Assembly (NCBI RefSeq): GCF_003258295.1
Contig: NZ_QKYN01000007.1
Coordinates: forward strand, 1-64,000
Direction of reading: 5' to 3'
Length of the DNA: 64,000 nt
From: Streptacidiphilus pinicola
GTDB lineage: Bacteria; Actinomycetota; Actinomycetes; Streptomycetales; Streptomycetaceae
How positions within the stretch are numbered: the stretch's first letter is position 1; each line of letters starts with the position of its first letter. This document shows positions 15,949-25,391 of the stretch, piece by piece. Below the pieces are notes generated by a model. The model was not told the origin of the DNA and searched no databases. It saw only the letters and a list, made by a program, of their open reading frames with translations. The position numbers were made by a program, and so were the translations under genes.

Positions 15949-16731
15949 CTACAGGAAGGCTGCGTGCAGCGCTTCCAGCTCCCCTGCCTTCACCCCGTGC
16001 GCCAGCAGGTACTGCGACGCGTTGCCGTGGGTGGCGCGGAGGGAGGCGAGGAACGTGGTGATCAGGCCCTCGTGGACCGGGCGGGAGCGGCGTTCGTTGC
16101 CGTGCTCGTCGACGTAGTAGACCGGGCCGAGGTCGAGACCGAGGCCGGTGTTGGAGAGGTGGTAGTCCGCGACGATGTCGGCGTCGGCGACGCCGAGCGC
16201 GGAGAGCAGGGTGGCGACCGTGACGCCGGTGCGGTCCTTGCCGACCGCGCAGTGGACCAGTGCCGGCAACGCGCCCGGCGCGGCCAGCGCGCTGACGGTG
16301 GCGGCGATCGCCGGGCCCGCCGTCGCGGACATGAAGGCGTAGAGGTCCTCCAGCGTCTCCTCGCCCGCCTCGGCGTCCCGTTCCTTCGCCGCCTCGGCCG
16401 CCGCCTCGGCCTCGGCCTCCGCGTCAGCGGCATCCGCGTCGGCGCGCTCCCGCGGGGGGAACGTCGGCAGGTGCAGGAAGACGACCTCGCCGTCGAGCCG
16501 GTGGTCCGGCCAGACCTCCAGCTCGGGCGCGGAGCGCAGGTCGATCACGGTGCGCAGCCCCAACTGCGCCAGGCGCTGCGCGCCCTCGGGGGTGAGCTCG
16601 TGGAGGGAGCCGGCACGGTACAGCAGCGACTCGGCGACGCGCGCGCCGCCCTCGGTGAGGAAGCCCCCGGCGTCGCGCAGGTTGCGCACGCCGGGGACGG
16701 GGATCAGGCGTTCGGCACCAGAAATCGACAC
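15949..16731 (-). CDS. Tyrosine-protein phosphatase (dual-specificity type)
   Basis: 260 residues. The signature loop HCAVGKDRTG (C-x5-R, about residue 175) and the N-terminal PGVRNLRDAGGF are those of the MptpB/Siw14-like phosphatases. Between them lies an insertion of about 35 residues, very rich in Ala, Glu and Asp (ADADAADAEAEAEAAAEAA), probably a solvent-exposed helix. Its substrate (phosphotyrosine, phospho-Ser/Thr or phosphoinositide) cannot be told. It converges on the 15143 gene across the repeat and lies 17 bp after the mutase gene's stop on the same strand. Confidence 0.85.
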   Translation of the reverse strand: MSISGAERLIPVPGVRNLRDAGGFLTEGGARVAESLLYRAGSLHELTPEGAQRLAQLGLRTVIDLRSAPELEVWPDHRLDGEVVFLHLPTFPPRERADADAADAEAEAEAAAEAAKERDAEAGEETLEDLYAFMSATAGPAIAATVSALAAPGALPALVHCAVGKDRTGVTVATLLSALGVADADIVADYHLSNTGLGLDLGPVYYVDEHGNERRSRPVHEGLITTFLASLRATHGNASQYLLAHGVKAGELEALHAAFL

Positions 16732-16748
16732 GCGGACAGCATGTCAGA

Positions 16749-18461
16749 TCAGATGCCCGCGGCGGCTGCCAGATCGGTCTTCAGTGAGGCCAGCAGCGCC
16801 GCCGCCTGCTCGCGCGCGGTGGCCAGCCCGGCGGCGTCGGGGACCGGGACGACGACCTCCAGGTAGCACTTCAGCTTCGGCTCCGTCCCGGAGGGGCGGA
16901 CGACCACCCGCGCCGAGGAGACCCCCTCGCCGCTCAGGTGGTACCGCAGGCCGTCCGTCGGCGGGAGCTTGTCGGAGCCCGTCTCCAGGTCCTCCGCGGA
17001 GTCGACGTGCAGGCCCGCGAGCCGCGTGGGCGGCTGCTCGCGCAGGCGGGCCATGGCGTCGGCGATCAGGCGCAGGTCGGCGACGCGGACGGAGAGCTGG
17101 TCGGTGGCGTGCAGGCCGTGGGTGGCGGCCAGGTCGTCCAGCAGGTCCTGCAGGGTGCGGCCCTGGGCCTTCAGGGTCGCGGCGAGCTCGGCCAGCAGCA
17201 GGGCGGCGCTGACGCCGTCCTTGTCGCGGACGGCCTCGGGGTCGACGCAGTAGCCGAGCGCCTCCTCGTAGCCGTAGCGCAGGTCGTCGACCCGGGAGAG
17301 CCACTTGAAGCCGGTCAGCGTCTCGGTGTAACCGAGGCCCGCGGCCTCGGCGATCCGGCCGAGCAGGGAGGAGGAGACGATCGTCGTGGCGAAGGTGCCC
17401 TTCGCGCCCTTGGCGACCAGGTGCGCGGCGAGCAGCGCGCCGACCTCGTCGCCGCGCAGCATGCGCCAGCCGGAGGCCGTGGACGGGTCACCGGCCGGGA
17501 CGGCGACGGCGAGGCGGTCCGCGTCGGGGTCGTTGGCGATGACGATGTCCGGGCGGTGCTCGGCGGCGGCCGCGAACGCCAGGTCCATCGCGCCGGGCTC
17601 CTCCGGGTTGGGGAAGGAGACCGTCGGGAAGGCCGGGTCGGGGTCGCCCTGCAGGGTGACCACGGTCGGCGCGGGGAAGCCGGCGCGCTCGATCGCGGCG
17701 AGGAAGGTGTCCCGGCCGACGCCGTGCATGGGGGTGTAGACGACGGACAGGTCGCGCGGCGCGTGTGCGTCGACGACGGAGGCGGCGCGGGCGAGGTAGG
17801 GCTCCAGCACGTCCTCCTCGCTCAGCACGTGCCAGCCCTCGACGGCGAGCGGCACCTCGTCGAGCGTGCCGACGGCCTCGATCTCGGCGGCGATGCCGCT
17901 GTCGTGCGGCGGGACGATCTGCGAGCCGCCGAACGCGCCGCCCAGGTAGACCTTGTAGCCGTTGTCGCGCGGCGGGTTGTGGCTGGCGGTGACGGCGACG
18001 CCGGCGGCCGCGCCGAAGTGGCGGACGGCGTAGGCGAGCACGGGGGTGGGCAGCGGGCCCGGCAGCAGCGCGGCCTTGAGCCCCTGGGCGACCATCACGG
18101 CGGCGGTGTCGCGAGCGAAGGCCAGGGAGTTGTGGCGGGCGTCGTAGCCGATGACGACAAGACCGGAGGTGGCCTCCCGCTTGAGGTAGGCGGCCAGGCC
18201 GGCCGCGGCGCGGATGACGACGGCGCGGTTCATTCGCATCGGGCCCGCGCCCATCTCGCCGCGCAGGCCGGCGGTGCCGAACTGCAGCGTGCCGTCGAAG
18301 CGTTCGGCCAGTTCCGACCAGGCCTTCTCGCTGCCCTCGTTCGGGTCGCCCTCGGCGGCGGCGAGGAGCGCGGAGAGCTCCTCGCGGGTCTCCGGATCCG
18401 GGTCCTCGGCCAGCCAGGTGCGGGCCCGGGAGAGCAGATCGCCGTCGTGGTTGGCAGTCAT
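16749..18461 (-). CDS. Phosphohexo/pentomutase, PGM2-like
   Basis: 570 residues from ATG 18461, preceded by GAGGACG. The active-site Ser is in TASHNPPRDNGYK, the metal loop is NDPDADRLAV, and the sugar-binding motif is YEEALGYCV. The last is typical of the PGM2 branch, whose members include phosphopentomutases. Next to a nucleoside phosphorylase and deoC, a role interconverting (deoxy)ribose-1- and -5-phosphate is likely, but glucose or mannose mutase activity cannot be excluded. A strong terminator separates it from the phosphorylase gene, so it may have its own promoter. Confidence 0.85.
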   Translation of the reverse strand: MTANHDGDLLSRARTWLAEDPDPETREELSALLAAAEGDPNEGSEKAWSELAERFDGTLQFGTAGLRGEMGAGPMRMNRAVVIRAAAGLAAYLKREATSGLVVIGYDARHNSLAFARDTAAVMVAQGLKAALLPGPLPTPVLAYAVRHFGAAAGVAVTASHNPPRDNGYKVYLGGAFGGSQIVPPHDSGIAAEIEAVGTLDEVPLAVEGWHVLSEEDVLEPYLARAASVVDAHAPRDLSVVYTPMHGVGRDTFLAAIERAGFPAPTVVTLQGDPDPAFPTVSFPNPEEPGAMDLAFAAAAEHRPDIVIANDPDADRLAVAVPAGDPSTASGWRMLRGDEVGALLAAHLVAKGAKGTFATTIVSSSLLGRIAEAAGLGYTETLTGFKWLSRVDDLRYGYEEALGYCVDPEAVRDKDGVSAALLLAELAATLKAQGRTLQDLLDDLAATHGLHATDQLSVRVADLRLIADAMARLREQPPTRLAGLHVDSAEDLETGSDKLPPTDGLRYHLSGEGVSSARVVVRPSGTEPKLKCYLEVVVPVPDAAGLATAREQAAALLASLKTDLAAAAGI

Positions 18462-18540
18462 CGCGTCACGTCCTCGTCTTCGATGCGGGCCGCACCGTGT
18501 GCGCGGTACGGGAGCCGCAAAGCCGTGGAAAAAGCCGTAC

Positions 18541-18582
18541 AAAAAGCATGGCATCCGGCGTGCGGAGCGTCGGATGCCATGC
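18541..18582 (-). terminator. Canonical Rho-independent terminator after the phosphorylase gene
   Basis: A perfect 12-bp stem, GCATGGCATCCG (18546-18557) and its complement (18571-18582) with a 13-nt loop. On the minus strand it runs straight into TTTTT (18545-18541). This is the most classical terminator in the window. Confidence 0.88.
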
Positions 18583-18603
18583 GGGGGAACTCGGGAAAGT
18601 GCG

Positions 18604-19434
18604 TCAGATCCGTTCCAGGACCTTGGCCAGCAGGCCGCCCATGCGGGTGGCGGAGGTGCGGCCGGCCTCCAGGACCTCTTCGTGGTTGAGCGGCTCTCCG
18701 GTGATGCCGGCGGCCAGGTTGGTGACCAGCGACAGGCCGAGCACCTCGGCGCCAGCCTCGCGGGCGGCGATGGCCTCCAGCGTGGTGGACATGCCGACCA
18801 GGTCGCCGCCGATGGCGCGGACCATGCCGATCTCGGCCGGGGTCTCGTAGTGCGGGCCGGGGAACTGGACGTAGACGCCCTCCTCCAGGGAGGGGTCGAC
18901 CTCCTTGCACAGCGCGCGCAGCCGCGAGGAGTACAGGTCGGTGAGGTCCACGAAGTTGGCGCCGACGATCGGGGAGGCGGCCGTGAGGTTGATGTGATCG
19001 CTGATCAGCACCGGCTGGCCGGGCTGCATGCCCTGGCGCAGACCGCCGCAGCCGTTGGTCAGCACGACAGTGCCGCAGCCGGCAGCGACCGCGGTGCGCA
19101 CGCCGTGGGCGACGGCGGCGACGCCGTGGCCCTCGTAGAAGTGGGTGCGGCCGAGGAAGATCAGGGCGCGCTTGTCGCCGACCTTGATCGAGCGGATCTT
19201 GCCGGAGTGCCCGGCGACGGCCGGCGGCGGGAAGCCCGGCAGCTCGGTGATGGCGAACTCGTAGTCGGGCTTGCCGAGTTCGTCCGCGGCGGGGACCCAG
19301 CCGGAGCCCATCACGAGCGCGACGTCGTGCGAGTGCCCCTCGGTGAGCTCACGCAGACGCGCGGCGGCGGCAGCGGCCGCCTCGTAGGGGCTGACGGGGG
19401 TGGAGCCGGCGTTCGGCTGGGGGAAGGCGTTCAC
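18604..19434 (-). CDS. Purine-nucleoside phosphorylase (class I, trimeric type)
   Basis: 276 residues. Cleaves purine (deoxy)nucleosides to base and (deoxy)ribose-1-phosphate. Motifs: LVMGSGW (phosphate loop), [18 protein letters not shown], the substrate segment [16 protein letters not shown], and [15 protein letters not shown]. The start is GTG 19434: it lies six bases after the -10 hexamer TATCCT, so the message is probably leaderless; a longer frame back to 19476 would cross the operator. With add upstream, the mutase and deoC downstream, it completes a nucleoside catabolic route. Confidence 0.92.
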   Translation of the reverse strand: MNAFPQPNAGSTPVSPYEAAAAAAARLRELTEGHSHDVALVMGSGWVPAADELGKPDYEFAITELPGFPPPAVAGHSGKIRSIKVGDKRALIFLGRTHFYEGHGVAAVAHGVRTAVAAGCGTVVLTNGCGGLRQGMQPGQPVLISDHINLTAASPIVGANFVDLTDLYSSRLRALCKEVDPSLEEGVYVQFPGPHYETPAEIGMVRAIGGDLVGMSTTLEAIAAREAGAEVLGLSLVTNLAAGITGEPLNHEEVLEAGRTSATRMGGLLAKVLERI

Positions 19435-19469
19435 GAAACGAGGATAACCAGAATCTCCTACGCGCGTAG
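19435..19469 (-). promoter_or_regulatory. Nucleoside-regulon operator and promoter of the phosphorylase gene
   Basis: Minus-strand reading: CTACGCGCGTAG (19469-19458), identical to the add site, then 11 bases, TATCCT, six bases, GTG. Confidence 0.75.
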
Positions 19470-19534
19470 AGCACAAAAGGATGACATTCGGGTGGGTCGG
19501 CCCGGTTCATTCGGAGGAACGCACAGCGAACAGC

Positions 19535-19972
19535 TCAGCAGGGGCGCTTGCGCAGGTCCATCACGTAGTCGTGCGGGGCGCCCGCGGACTCGGCGGCGTC
19601 GGCGATCAGGCCCAGGTAGCGGGCCGAGGGCAGGCCGCCCTCGTAGTCGTTGAGGACGTAGGTCCAGGCGGTGACGTCGCCGTCCAGGGTGTGCACCCGG
19701 ATCCGGAGCTTGCGGTAGTGCCCGAGCGGGATGCCCTCCCAGCGGTCCAGGCCCTCCTGGTCCATCGGGGCGATGTCGTAGAGGGCGACGAAGACCTGGT
19801 CCTTCTCGTCCTCGACGATCGTCGCGATCGAGCCCTCCCAGCCGAACTGCTCGCCCCCGAAGGTGAGCCGCCAGCCGTCCAGCCAGCCGGTGCCGCGCAG
19901 CGGCGAATGAGGGGCGCGACGGCTCATCTGCCGCGCGTCGAGGTTGCTGGCATACGCGGCGTAGAGCGTCAT
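19535..19972 (-). CDS. Gamma-glutamylcyclotransferase-fold protein
   Basis: 145 residues from ATG 19972. The start LYAAYASNLD matches the GGCT-fold substrate loop (YxSN). The central acidic residue typical of the catalytic Glu may lie in GWEGSIATIVED. The middle VFVALYDIAPMDQEGLDRWEG is characteristic of the family. TACCCT lies seven bases before the ATG and GGGAG lies within that gap, so leaderless or led translation are both possible. It probably acts on gamma-glutamyl compounds; the substrate is uncertain. Confidence 0.8.
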   Translation of the reverse strand: MTLYAAYASNLDARQMSRRAPHSPLRGTGWLDGWRLTFGGEQFGWEGSIATIVEDEKDQVFVALYDIAPMDQEGLDRWEGIPLGHYRKLRIRVHTLDGDVTAWTYVLNDYEGGLPSARYLGLIADAAESAGAPHDYVMDLRKRPC

Positions 19973-20031
19973 GGCTCCCAGGGTACGGGCCGGTGCAAGG
20001 TCCGACCGATTCTTGCGGGACAATGGGCTAC

Positions 20032-21462
20032 GTGACTCGGATTGTGATCATCGGTGGCGGACCTGGTGGCTATGAGGCGGCGCTGGTCGCCTCGCAACTC
20101 GGCGCGGAGGTGACCATCGTCGACCGCGACGGCCTCGGCGGCGCCGCGGTGCTCACCGACTGCGTCCCCTCGAAGACGCTCATCGCGACGGCCGAGGTGA
20201 TGACCACCTTCGACAGCTCCTACGAGGAGCTCGGCATCGTCGTCGCCAACGACGACGACGCGAAGGAACGGTTCATCGGCGTCGACCTCGGCAAGGTCAA
20301 CCGGCGTGTGAAGCGCCTCGCCGTCGCCCAGTCGCACGACATCACCCAGTCCGTCACCCGCGCCGGAGTCACCGTGGTGCGCGGGTCCGGCCGCCTCGAG
20401 GGCGGGCAGGCGCTCGACGGTTCGCGCGGCGTGATCGTGGAGACCGCCGACGGGGAGCAGCAGGAACTGCGCGCCGACGTGGTGCTGCTGGCCACCGGCA
20501 CCCACCCGCGCGAGCTGCCCGACGCCAAGCCGGACGGCGAGCGGATCCTCACCTGGACCCAGGTCTACAACCTGGAGGAGCTGCCCGAGGAGCTCATCGT
20601 GGTCGGCTCCGGCGTCACCGGCGCCGAGTTCGCCGGCGCGTACCAGGCGCTCGGCTCCAAGGTCACCCTGGTCTCCAGCCGTGACCGCGTGCTGCCGGGC
20701 GAGGACCCGGACGCCGCCACCGTGCTGGAGGACGTCTTCCGTCGCCGCGGCATGAACGTCATGGGCCGCTCCCGCGCGGAGTCCGCGCGCCGGGTCGGCG
20801 ACAAGGTCGAGGTCACCCTCTCCGACGGCCGGGTCATCACCGGCTCGCACTGCCTGATGGCCGTCGGCTCCATCCCCAACTCCGAGGGCCTGGGCCTGGA
20901 GGCGGCCGGCGTGCAGACCGCCGACTCCGGCCACATCAAGGTCGACCGGGTCTCGCGCACCTCCGCGCCCGGCGTCTACGCCGCCGGCGACGTCACGGGC
21001 GTGCTGCCGCTGGCCTCCGTCGCGGCCATGCAGGGCCGCATCGCGATGTACCACGCGCTCGGCGACGCGGTCGCGCCGCTGAACCTGAAGACCGTCTCCT
21101 CCAACGTCTTCACCGACCCCGAGATCGCCACCGTCGGCTACAGCGCCGCGGACGTCGAGTGCGGGAAGATGGACGCCGTCTGCGTCAAGCTGCCGCTGCG
21201 CAGCAACCCGCGCGCCAAGATGCAGGGCATCCGCGACGGCTTCGTGAAGCTCTTCTGCCGCCCGGGCACCGGGATCGTCGTCGGCGGCATCGTCGTCGCG
21301 CCGAAGGCGAGCGAGCTGATCCACCCGATCTCACTGGCCGTCGACCTCAATCTGACGGTCGAGCAGATCGCCAACGCCTTCACCGTCTACCCCTCCGTCT
21401 CCGGCTCGATCGCCGAGGCCGCACGCCAGTTGCACGTGCGCAAGCGCGCACAGGAGAGCTGA
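20032..21462 (+). CDS. LpdA-like NAD(P)H dehydrogenase (flavoprotein disulfide reductase family)
   Basis: 476 residues. FAD-binding GGGPGGYEAALVA, then LGGAAVLTDCVPSKTLIA. The usual redox pair CxxxxC is reduced to one cysteine, as in Mycobacterium tuberculosis LpdA (Rv3303c), so it is unlikely to be a true lipoamide dehydrogenase; quinone reduction is the activity known for that relative. The NAD domain (GSGVTGAEFAGAY), the FAD motif near the end (VYAAGDVTG) and a C-terminal dimerisation domain follow. GTG 20032 follows GACAAT by seven bases, a leaderless arrangement; the encoded start M-TRIVIIGGG matches the family. Confidence 0.88.
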   Translation: MTRIVIIGGGPGGYEAALVASQLGAEVTIVDRDGLGGAAVLTDCVPSKTLIATAEVMTTFDSSYEELGIVVANDDDAKERFIGVDLGKVNRRVKRLAVAQSHDITQSVTRAGVTVVRGSGRLEGGQALDGSRGVIVETADGEQQELRADVVLLATGTHPRELPDAKPDGERILTWTQVYNLEELPEELIVVGSGVTGAEFAGAYQALGSKVTLVSSRDRVLPGEDPDAATVLEDVFRRRGMNVMGRSRAESARRVGDKVEVTLSDGRVITGSHCLMAVGSIPNSEGLGLEAAGVQTADSGHIKVDRVSRTSAPGVYAAGDVTGVLPLASVAAMQGRIAMYHALGDAVAPLNLKTVSSNVFTDPEIATVGYSAADVECGKMDAVCVKLPLRSNPRAKMQGIRDGFVKLFCRPGTGIVVGGIVVAPKASELIHPISLAVDLNLTVEQIANAFTVYPSVSGSIAEAARQLHVRKRAQES

Positions 21463-21598
21463 CGGAGCGTTAGGGGAGCGCGTCGAGCCGTTTGTGCGGC
21501 GCACAGTGTAGAGCCGTGCGCCGGTCCGCTGCGGACGTTTTGGGCAACTAGGCGCAATCGCCTGAAAGCTAACGGTCGTGCACGTTACCGTCTGTTTC

Positions 21599-22489
21599 GT
21601 GTTCGCAGCAGAACGTCGCCAGTTGATCCTCGAAATGGTGCGTGCGAACGGAGCGGTGTCGCTCCGGGAGCTCGCCCGCGTCGTCCAGACCTCCGAGGTG
21701 ACCGTACGCCGAGACGTACGCGCCCTGGAGGCCGAGGGCTTGCTCGACCGCCGGCACGGGGGCGCGGTGCTCCCCGGCGGATTCTCGCGTGAGCCCGGAT
21801 ACCCCCAGAAGACTCATCTCGCCGCCGCCGAGAAGAGTGCCATCGCCGACCTCGCCGCGACCATGGTCGCCGAGGGCGACGCCATCGTGGTGGGCGCCGG
21901 CACCACCACGCAGGAGCTGGCGCGCCGCCTGGCCCGGGTCCCGGGTCTAACCGTCGTGACCAACTCCCTGCTGGTCGCCCAGGCCCTGGCGCACGCCAAC
22001 CGCGTCGAGGTGGTGATGACCGGGGGGACGCTGCGCGGGTCCAACTACGCCCTGGTGGGCAGCGGCGCCGAGCAGTCCCTGCAGGGGCTGCGGGTCACCC
22101 GTGCGTTCATCTCCGGCAGCGGGTTGAGCGCGGAGCGCGGTCTGTCCACGACGAACATGCTGAGCGCGTCCGTCGACCGCGCGCTCGTCAACGCCGCGGC
22201 GGAGGTCGTGGTCCTGGCGGACCACAGCAAGCTCGGCAACGACACCATGTTCCAGACCGTCGCCAGCGAGGCGATCACCCACCTCGTCACGGACGAGCAG
22301 GCCACGCTGGTCGAGCCCGCGGCGAGAGAGCTGGACGCCCTGGCCGACCGCGGCGTCCAGGTCCAGGTCGCCCCGCTGACGCCTCCGGCGAGCTTCCCCG
22401 CGTCATCCCCGCAGGACGCTCCGCGCCGCCCCGCCACGTTCCCGGGCCAGCGACGCGGGCCCGTCCCGGTCGCTTCCGGGAGGAGGTGA
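21599..22489 (+). CDS. DeoR-family transcriptional regulator
   Basis: About 296 residues. N-terminal HTH near residues 5-60 (AERRQLILEMVRANGAVSLRELA, VTVRRDVRALEAEG) and a C-terminal sugar-phosphate-sensing domain with GAGTTTQELARRL and VVVLADHSKLG. Start GTG 21599 has TACCGT seven bases upstream, again leaderless. Gene order makes it a candidate controller of the add/deoC/phosphorylase palindromes, since DeoR proteins respond to phosphorylated sugars. Its own promoter shows no copy of CTACGCGCGTAG, so the link is only an inference. The last 40 residues are Pro/Arg-rich and unstructured. Confidence 0.88.
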   Translation: MFAAERRQLILEMVRANGAVSLRELARVVQTSEVTVRRDVRALEAEGLLDRRHGGAVLPGGFSREPGYPQKTHLAAAEKSAIADLAATMVAEGDAIVVGAGTTTQELARRLARVPGLTVVTNSLLVAQALAHANRVEVVMTGGTLRGSNYALVGSGAEQSLQGLRVTRAFISGSGLSAERGLSTTNMLSASVDRALVNAAAEVVVLADHSKLGNDTMFQTVASEAITHLVTDEQATLVEPAARELDALADRGVQVQVAPLTPPASFPASSPQDAPRRPATFPGQRRGPVPVASGRR

Positions 22490-22491
22490 CC

Positions 22492-23610
22492 TCAGGGGCG
22501 CGAGGAACTGCGCGAGAACCACCGGCGTGCGGATGGCCCTGCGCGTTCGGCCTGCTCCCTGGCTGGGTGGCTTGTCGCGCAGTTCCCCGCGCCCCTAGGC
22601 GGTGCCGCCATCCGGCGTGCGACAACCGTGCACGCCATGAGCTGGATCTGGTGAAAGAGCATCAGCGGTAGCACCGCCAGGCTCACCGCTGAGGCGGGGA
22701 ACAGCACAGCGGCCATCGGCAGCCCGCTGGCCAGGCTCTTCTTGCTGCCGCAGAAGGTCAGCACGATCCGGTCCGCGCGGGCGAAGCCCAAGCGCTTGCC
22801 CGCGAACGTGGTGATCCCGAGGACGGCGAAGAGCAACGCCACGCAGACGCCCAGTAGCAGGCACAGCCGGACCACGGACAGCGCACTCCAGACGCCGTTG
22901 ACCACGCCCTCGCTGAACGCGCCGTAGACCACCAGCAGGATCGACCCCCGGTCGACCAGGGTCAGAGCGGGCTTGTGCCGGGATATCCACCCGGCGATCC
23001 AGCGCCGGGCGAGCTGGCCGAGCAGGAAGGGCAGCAGCAGCTGCAGGACCAGGGTGACCGCCGAGCCGCCGTCGATGCGGGCGCTGCCGCCGATCAGCCA
23101 GGCGGCCAGCAGCGGCGTCAGCACGATGCCGATCAGGCTGGAGAAGGACGCCGCGCAGACCGCCGCGGCGACGTTGCCGCCCGCGATCGAGGTGAAGGCG
23201 ATGGACGACTGCACCGTGGACGGCAGCAGCGTCAGGAACAGCACGCCCTTGGCCAGGGACGCGCCCAGCAGCGGGGTGGTCAGCGCCTGCGCGGCGACGC
23301 CCAGCAACGGGAAGAGCGCGAAGGTGGCGAGCAGGATCGTCAGGTGCAGCCGCCACTGCCGCGCGCCGTCCAGCGCGGCCCGGGGTGACAGGCGCGCGCC
23401 GTAGAGGAAGAACAGCAGGCCGATCGCGACCTGGGTGGCGACGGAGACCGCGTGCGCGGCGCCGCCCCGGGCGGGCAGCAGGGCCGCGACGCCGACGGTC
23501 GAGAGGATCGCGAGCAGATACGGGTCGACGCCCGCCCGGCCGAGCGCGGAGCGCAGGGCCGGGACGAGCGTCGAGGTGGTGCCGTGGTGCGGGCGCTGCC
23601 GGGATATCAG
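22492..23610 (-). CDS. Bile acid:sodium symporter family transporter without a standard start codon
   Basis: Up to about 372 residues and nine or more TM helices. The frame shows family features: DPYLLAILSTVGVAALLPAR, AIGLLFFLYGARLS, LLPSTVQSSIAFTSIAGGN and FCGSKKSLASGLPMA. Conserved sequence begins near 23600, yet the only in-frame ATG/GTG/TTG is TTG 23307, about 100 residues in, which would delete the first helices. A GTG overlapping the end of accA (TGAGTG) is in the wrong frame and hits TGA after one codon. A CTG start or a one-base deletion would explain this. The C-terminus PPRGAGNCATSHP... is repeat-derived. Confidence 0.65.
   Translation of the reverse strand: MISRQRPHHGTTSTLVPALRSALGRAGVDPYLLAILSTVGVAALLPARGGAAHAVSVATQVAIGLLFFLYGARLSPRAALDGARQWRLHLTILLATFALFPLLGVAAQALTTPLLGASLAKGVLFLTLLPSTVQSSIAFTSIAGGNVAAAVCAASFSSLIGIVLTPLLAAWLIGGSARIDGGSAVTLVLQLLLPFLLGQLARRWIAGWISRHKPALTLVDRGSILLVVYGAFSEGVVNGVWSALSVVRLCLLLGVCVALLFAVLGITTFAGKRLGFARADRIVLTFCGSKKSLASGLPMAAVLFPASAVSLAVLPLMLFHQIQLMACTVVARRMAAPPRGAGNCATSHPAREQAERAGPSARRWFSRSSSRP
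22494..22596. repeat. Dispersed palindromic element, full-length copy
   Basis: AGGGGCGCGAGGAACTGCGC at 22494 and its near-complement TCGCGCAGTTCCCCGCGCCC ending at 22596. The inner arms GAGAACCACC and GGGTGGCTTGTC extend the pairing. It lies between the DeoR gene and a converging transporter gene, whose final 35 codons or so are read from it. Confidence 0.85.
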
Positions 23611-23615
23611 GACAC

Positions 23616-25391
23616 TCAGTCCTTGATCTCGCAGATCGCCGCGCCGGAGGTGACCGTGGCGCCGACCTCGGCGGTGATGCCGACGATGGTGCCCGACTTG
23701 TGGGCGTTCAGCGGCTGCTCCATCTTCATGGCCTCCAGGACGACGACCAGGTCGCCCTCGGCGACGGTCTGGCCCTCCTCGACGGCGACCTTGACGATGG
23801 TGCCCTGCATCGGCGAGGCGAGGGTGTCGCCGGAGACGCCGGCGCCGCCCTTGCCGGAGACCGCGCGGCGCTTGGCCTTGCCGCCCGCGGCCTTGGCCGG
23901 GGCCGCCGAGGAGACGCCCAGACCGGCCGGGAGGGAGACCTCGATGCGCTTGCCGCCGACCTCGACGACGACGGTCTCGCGGCCGCCCTCGCCGTCCTCC
24001 GCGCCGACGCCGGGAGCGGCGAACGGCGGGATGGTGTTGTCGAACTCGGTCTCGATCCAGCGGGTGAAGACCTGGAACGGCTCGTCGCTGCCGGTGAGCT
24101 CGGGCGCGAACGCCGGGTCGACGACCACCGCGCGGTGGAACGGGATGGCCGTGGCCATGCCCTCGACCTGGAACTCGGCCAGCGCACGCGCGGCGCGCTG
24201 CAGCGCCTGCTTGCGGGTGGCGCCGGTGACGATCAGCTTGGCCAGCAGGGAGTCCCAGGCCGGGCCGATGACGCTGCCGCTCTCGACGCCGGAGTCCAGG
24301 CGGACGCCGGGGCCGGACGGCGGGGCGAACAGGGTGACGGTGCCGGGGGCCGGCAGGAAGTTGCGACCCGGGTCCTCACCGTTGATGCGGAACTCGAACG
24401 AGTGACCCCGCAGCTCGGGGTCGTCGTAGCCGAGCTCCTCGCCGTCGGCGATGCGGAACATCTCGCGGACCAGGTCGATGCCGGTGACCTCCTCGGAGAC
24501 CGGGTGCTCGACCTGGAGGCGGGTGTTCACCTCGAGGAAGGAGATGGTGCCGTCGTTGGCGACCAGGAACTCACAGGTCCCGGCGCCGACGTAGCCGGCC
24601 TCCTTCAGGATGGCCTTGGAGGCCCGGTACAGCTCCGCGATCTGCGCCTCGGAGAGGAAGGGCGCGGGGGCCTCCTCGACGAGCTTCTGGTGGCGGCGCT
24701 GCAGCGAGCAGTCACGGGTGGAGACGACCACCACGTTGCCGTGCTGGTCGGCCAGGCACTGGGTCTCGACGTGACGCGGCTTGTCCAGGTAGCGCTCGAC
24801 GAAGCACTCGCCGCGACCGAAGGCGGCGACCGCCTCGCGGACGGCGGACTCGTACAGCTCCGGGATCTCCTCCAGGTTGCGGGCGACCTTGAGGCCGCGA
24901 CCGCCACCGCCGAAGGCGGCCTTGATCGCGATCGGCAGGCCGTGCTCCTGGGCGAACGCGACGACCTCGTCGGGGCCGGAGACCGGGTCCGGCGTCCCGG
25001 CGACCAGCGGCGCACCGGCGCGCTGGGCGACGTGACGGGCGGTGACCTTGTCACCGAGGTCACGGATGGCCTGCGGCGGCGGGCCGATCCAGATCAGTCC
25101 GGCGTCGAGGACGGCCTGGGCGAACTCGGCATTCTCCGAGAGAAAGCCGTAGCCGGGGTGGATGGCGTCGGCACCGGAGTCGGCGGCGGCCTTGAGCACC
25201 TTCGCGATGTCGAGGTAGCTGGTGGCCGGAGTGTCTCCACCCAACGCATAGGCCTCGTCGGCAGCGCGGACGTGCAGCGCGTCCCGGTCCGGCTCGGCGT
25301 AGACGGCGACGCTGGCGATTCCGGCATCACGGCAGGCACGGGCGACGCGGACGGCGATTTCTCCGCGGTTGGCGATGAGCACCTTGCGCAC
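23616..25391 (-). CDS. accA: Acyl-CoA carboxylase biotin-carboxylase/carrier subunit
   Basis: 591 residues, corresponding to AccA1/AccA2 of S. coelicolor. Biotin carboxylase domain in residues 1-450: [16 protein letters not shown], the ATP-grasp loop [35 protein letters not shown] linker follows, then a biotin carrier domain (about 515-590) with the biotinylation motif EAMKMEQPL. It carboxylates biotin for acetyl- and propionyl-CoA carboxylases. GTG 25391 is preceded by AGGGAG. The matching carboxyltransferase, epsilon subunit and biotin ligase genes lie 2-6 kb further along. Confidence 0.95.
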   Translation of the reverse strand: MRKVLIANRGEIAVRVARACRDAGIASVAVYAEPDRDALHVRAADEAYALGGDTPATSYLDIAKVLKAAADSGADAIHPGYGFLSENAEFAQAVLDAGLIWIGPPPQAIRDLGDKVTARHVAQRAGAPLVAGTPDPVSGPDEVVAFAQEHGLPIAIKAAFGGGGRGLKVARNLEEIPELYESAVREAVAAFGRGECFVERYLDKPRHVETQCLADQHGNVVVVSTRDCSLQRRHQKLVEEAPAPFLSEAQIAELYRASKAILKEAGYVGAGTCEFLVANDGTISFLEVNTRLQVEHPVSEEVTGIDLVREMFRIADGEELGYDDPELRGHSFEFRINGEDPGRNFLPAPGTVTLFAPPSGPGVRLDSGVESGSVIGPAWDSLLAKLIVTGATRKQALQRAARALAEFQVEGMATAIPFHRAVVVDPAFAPELTGSDEPFQVFTRWIETEFDNTIPPFAAPGVGAEDGEGGRETVVVEVGGKRIEVSLPAGLGVSSAAPAKAAGGKAKRRAVSGKGGAGVSGDTLASPMQGTIVKVAVEEGQTVAEGDLVVVLEAMKMEQPLNAHKSGTIVGITAEVGATVTSGAAICEIKD

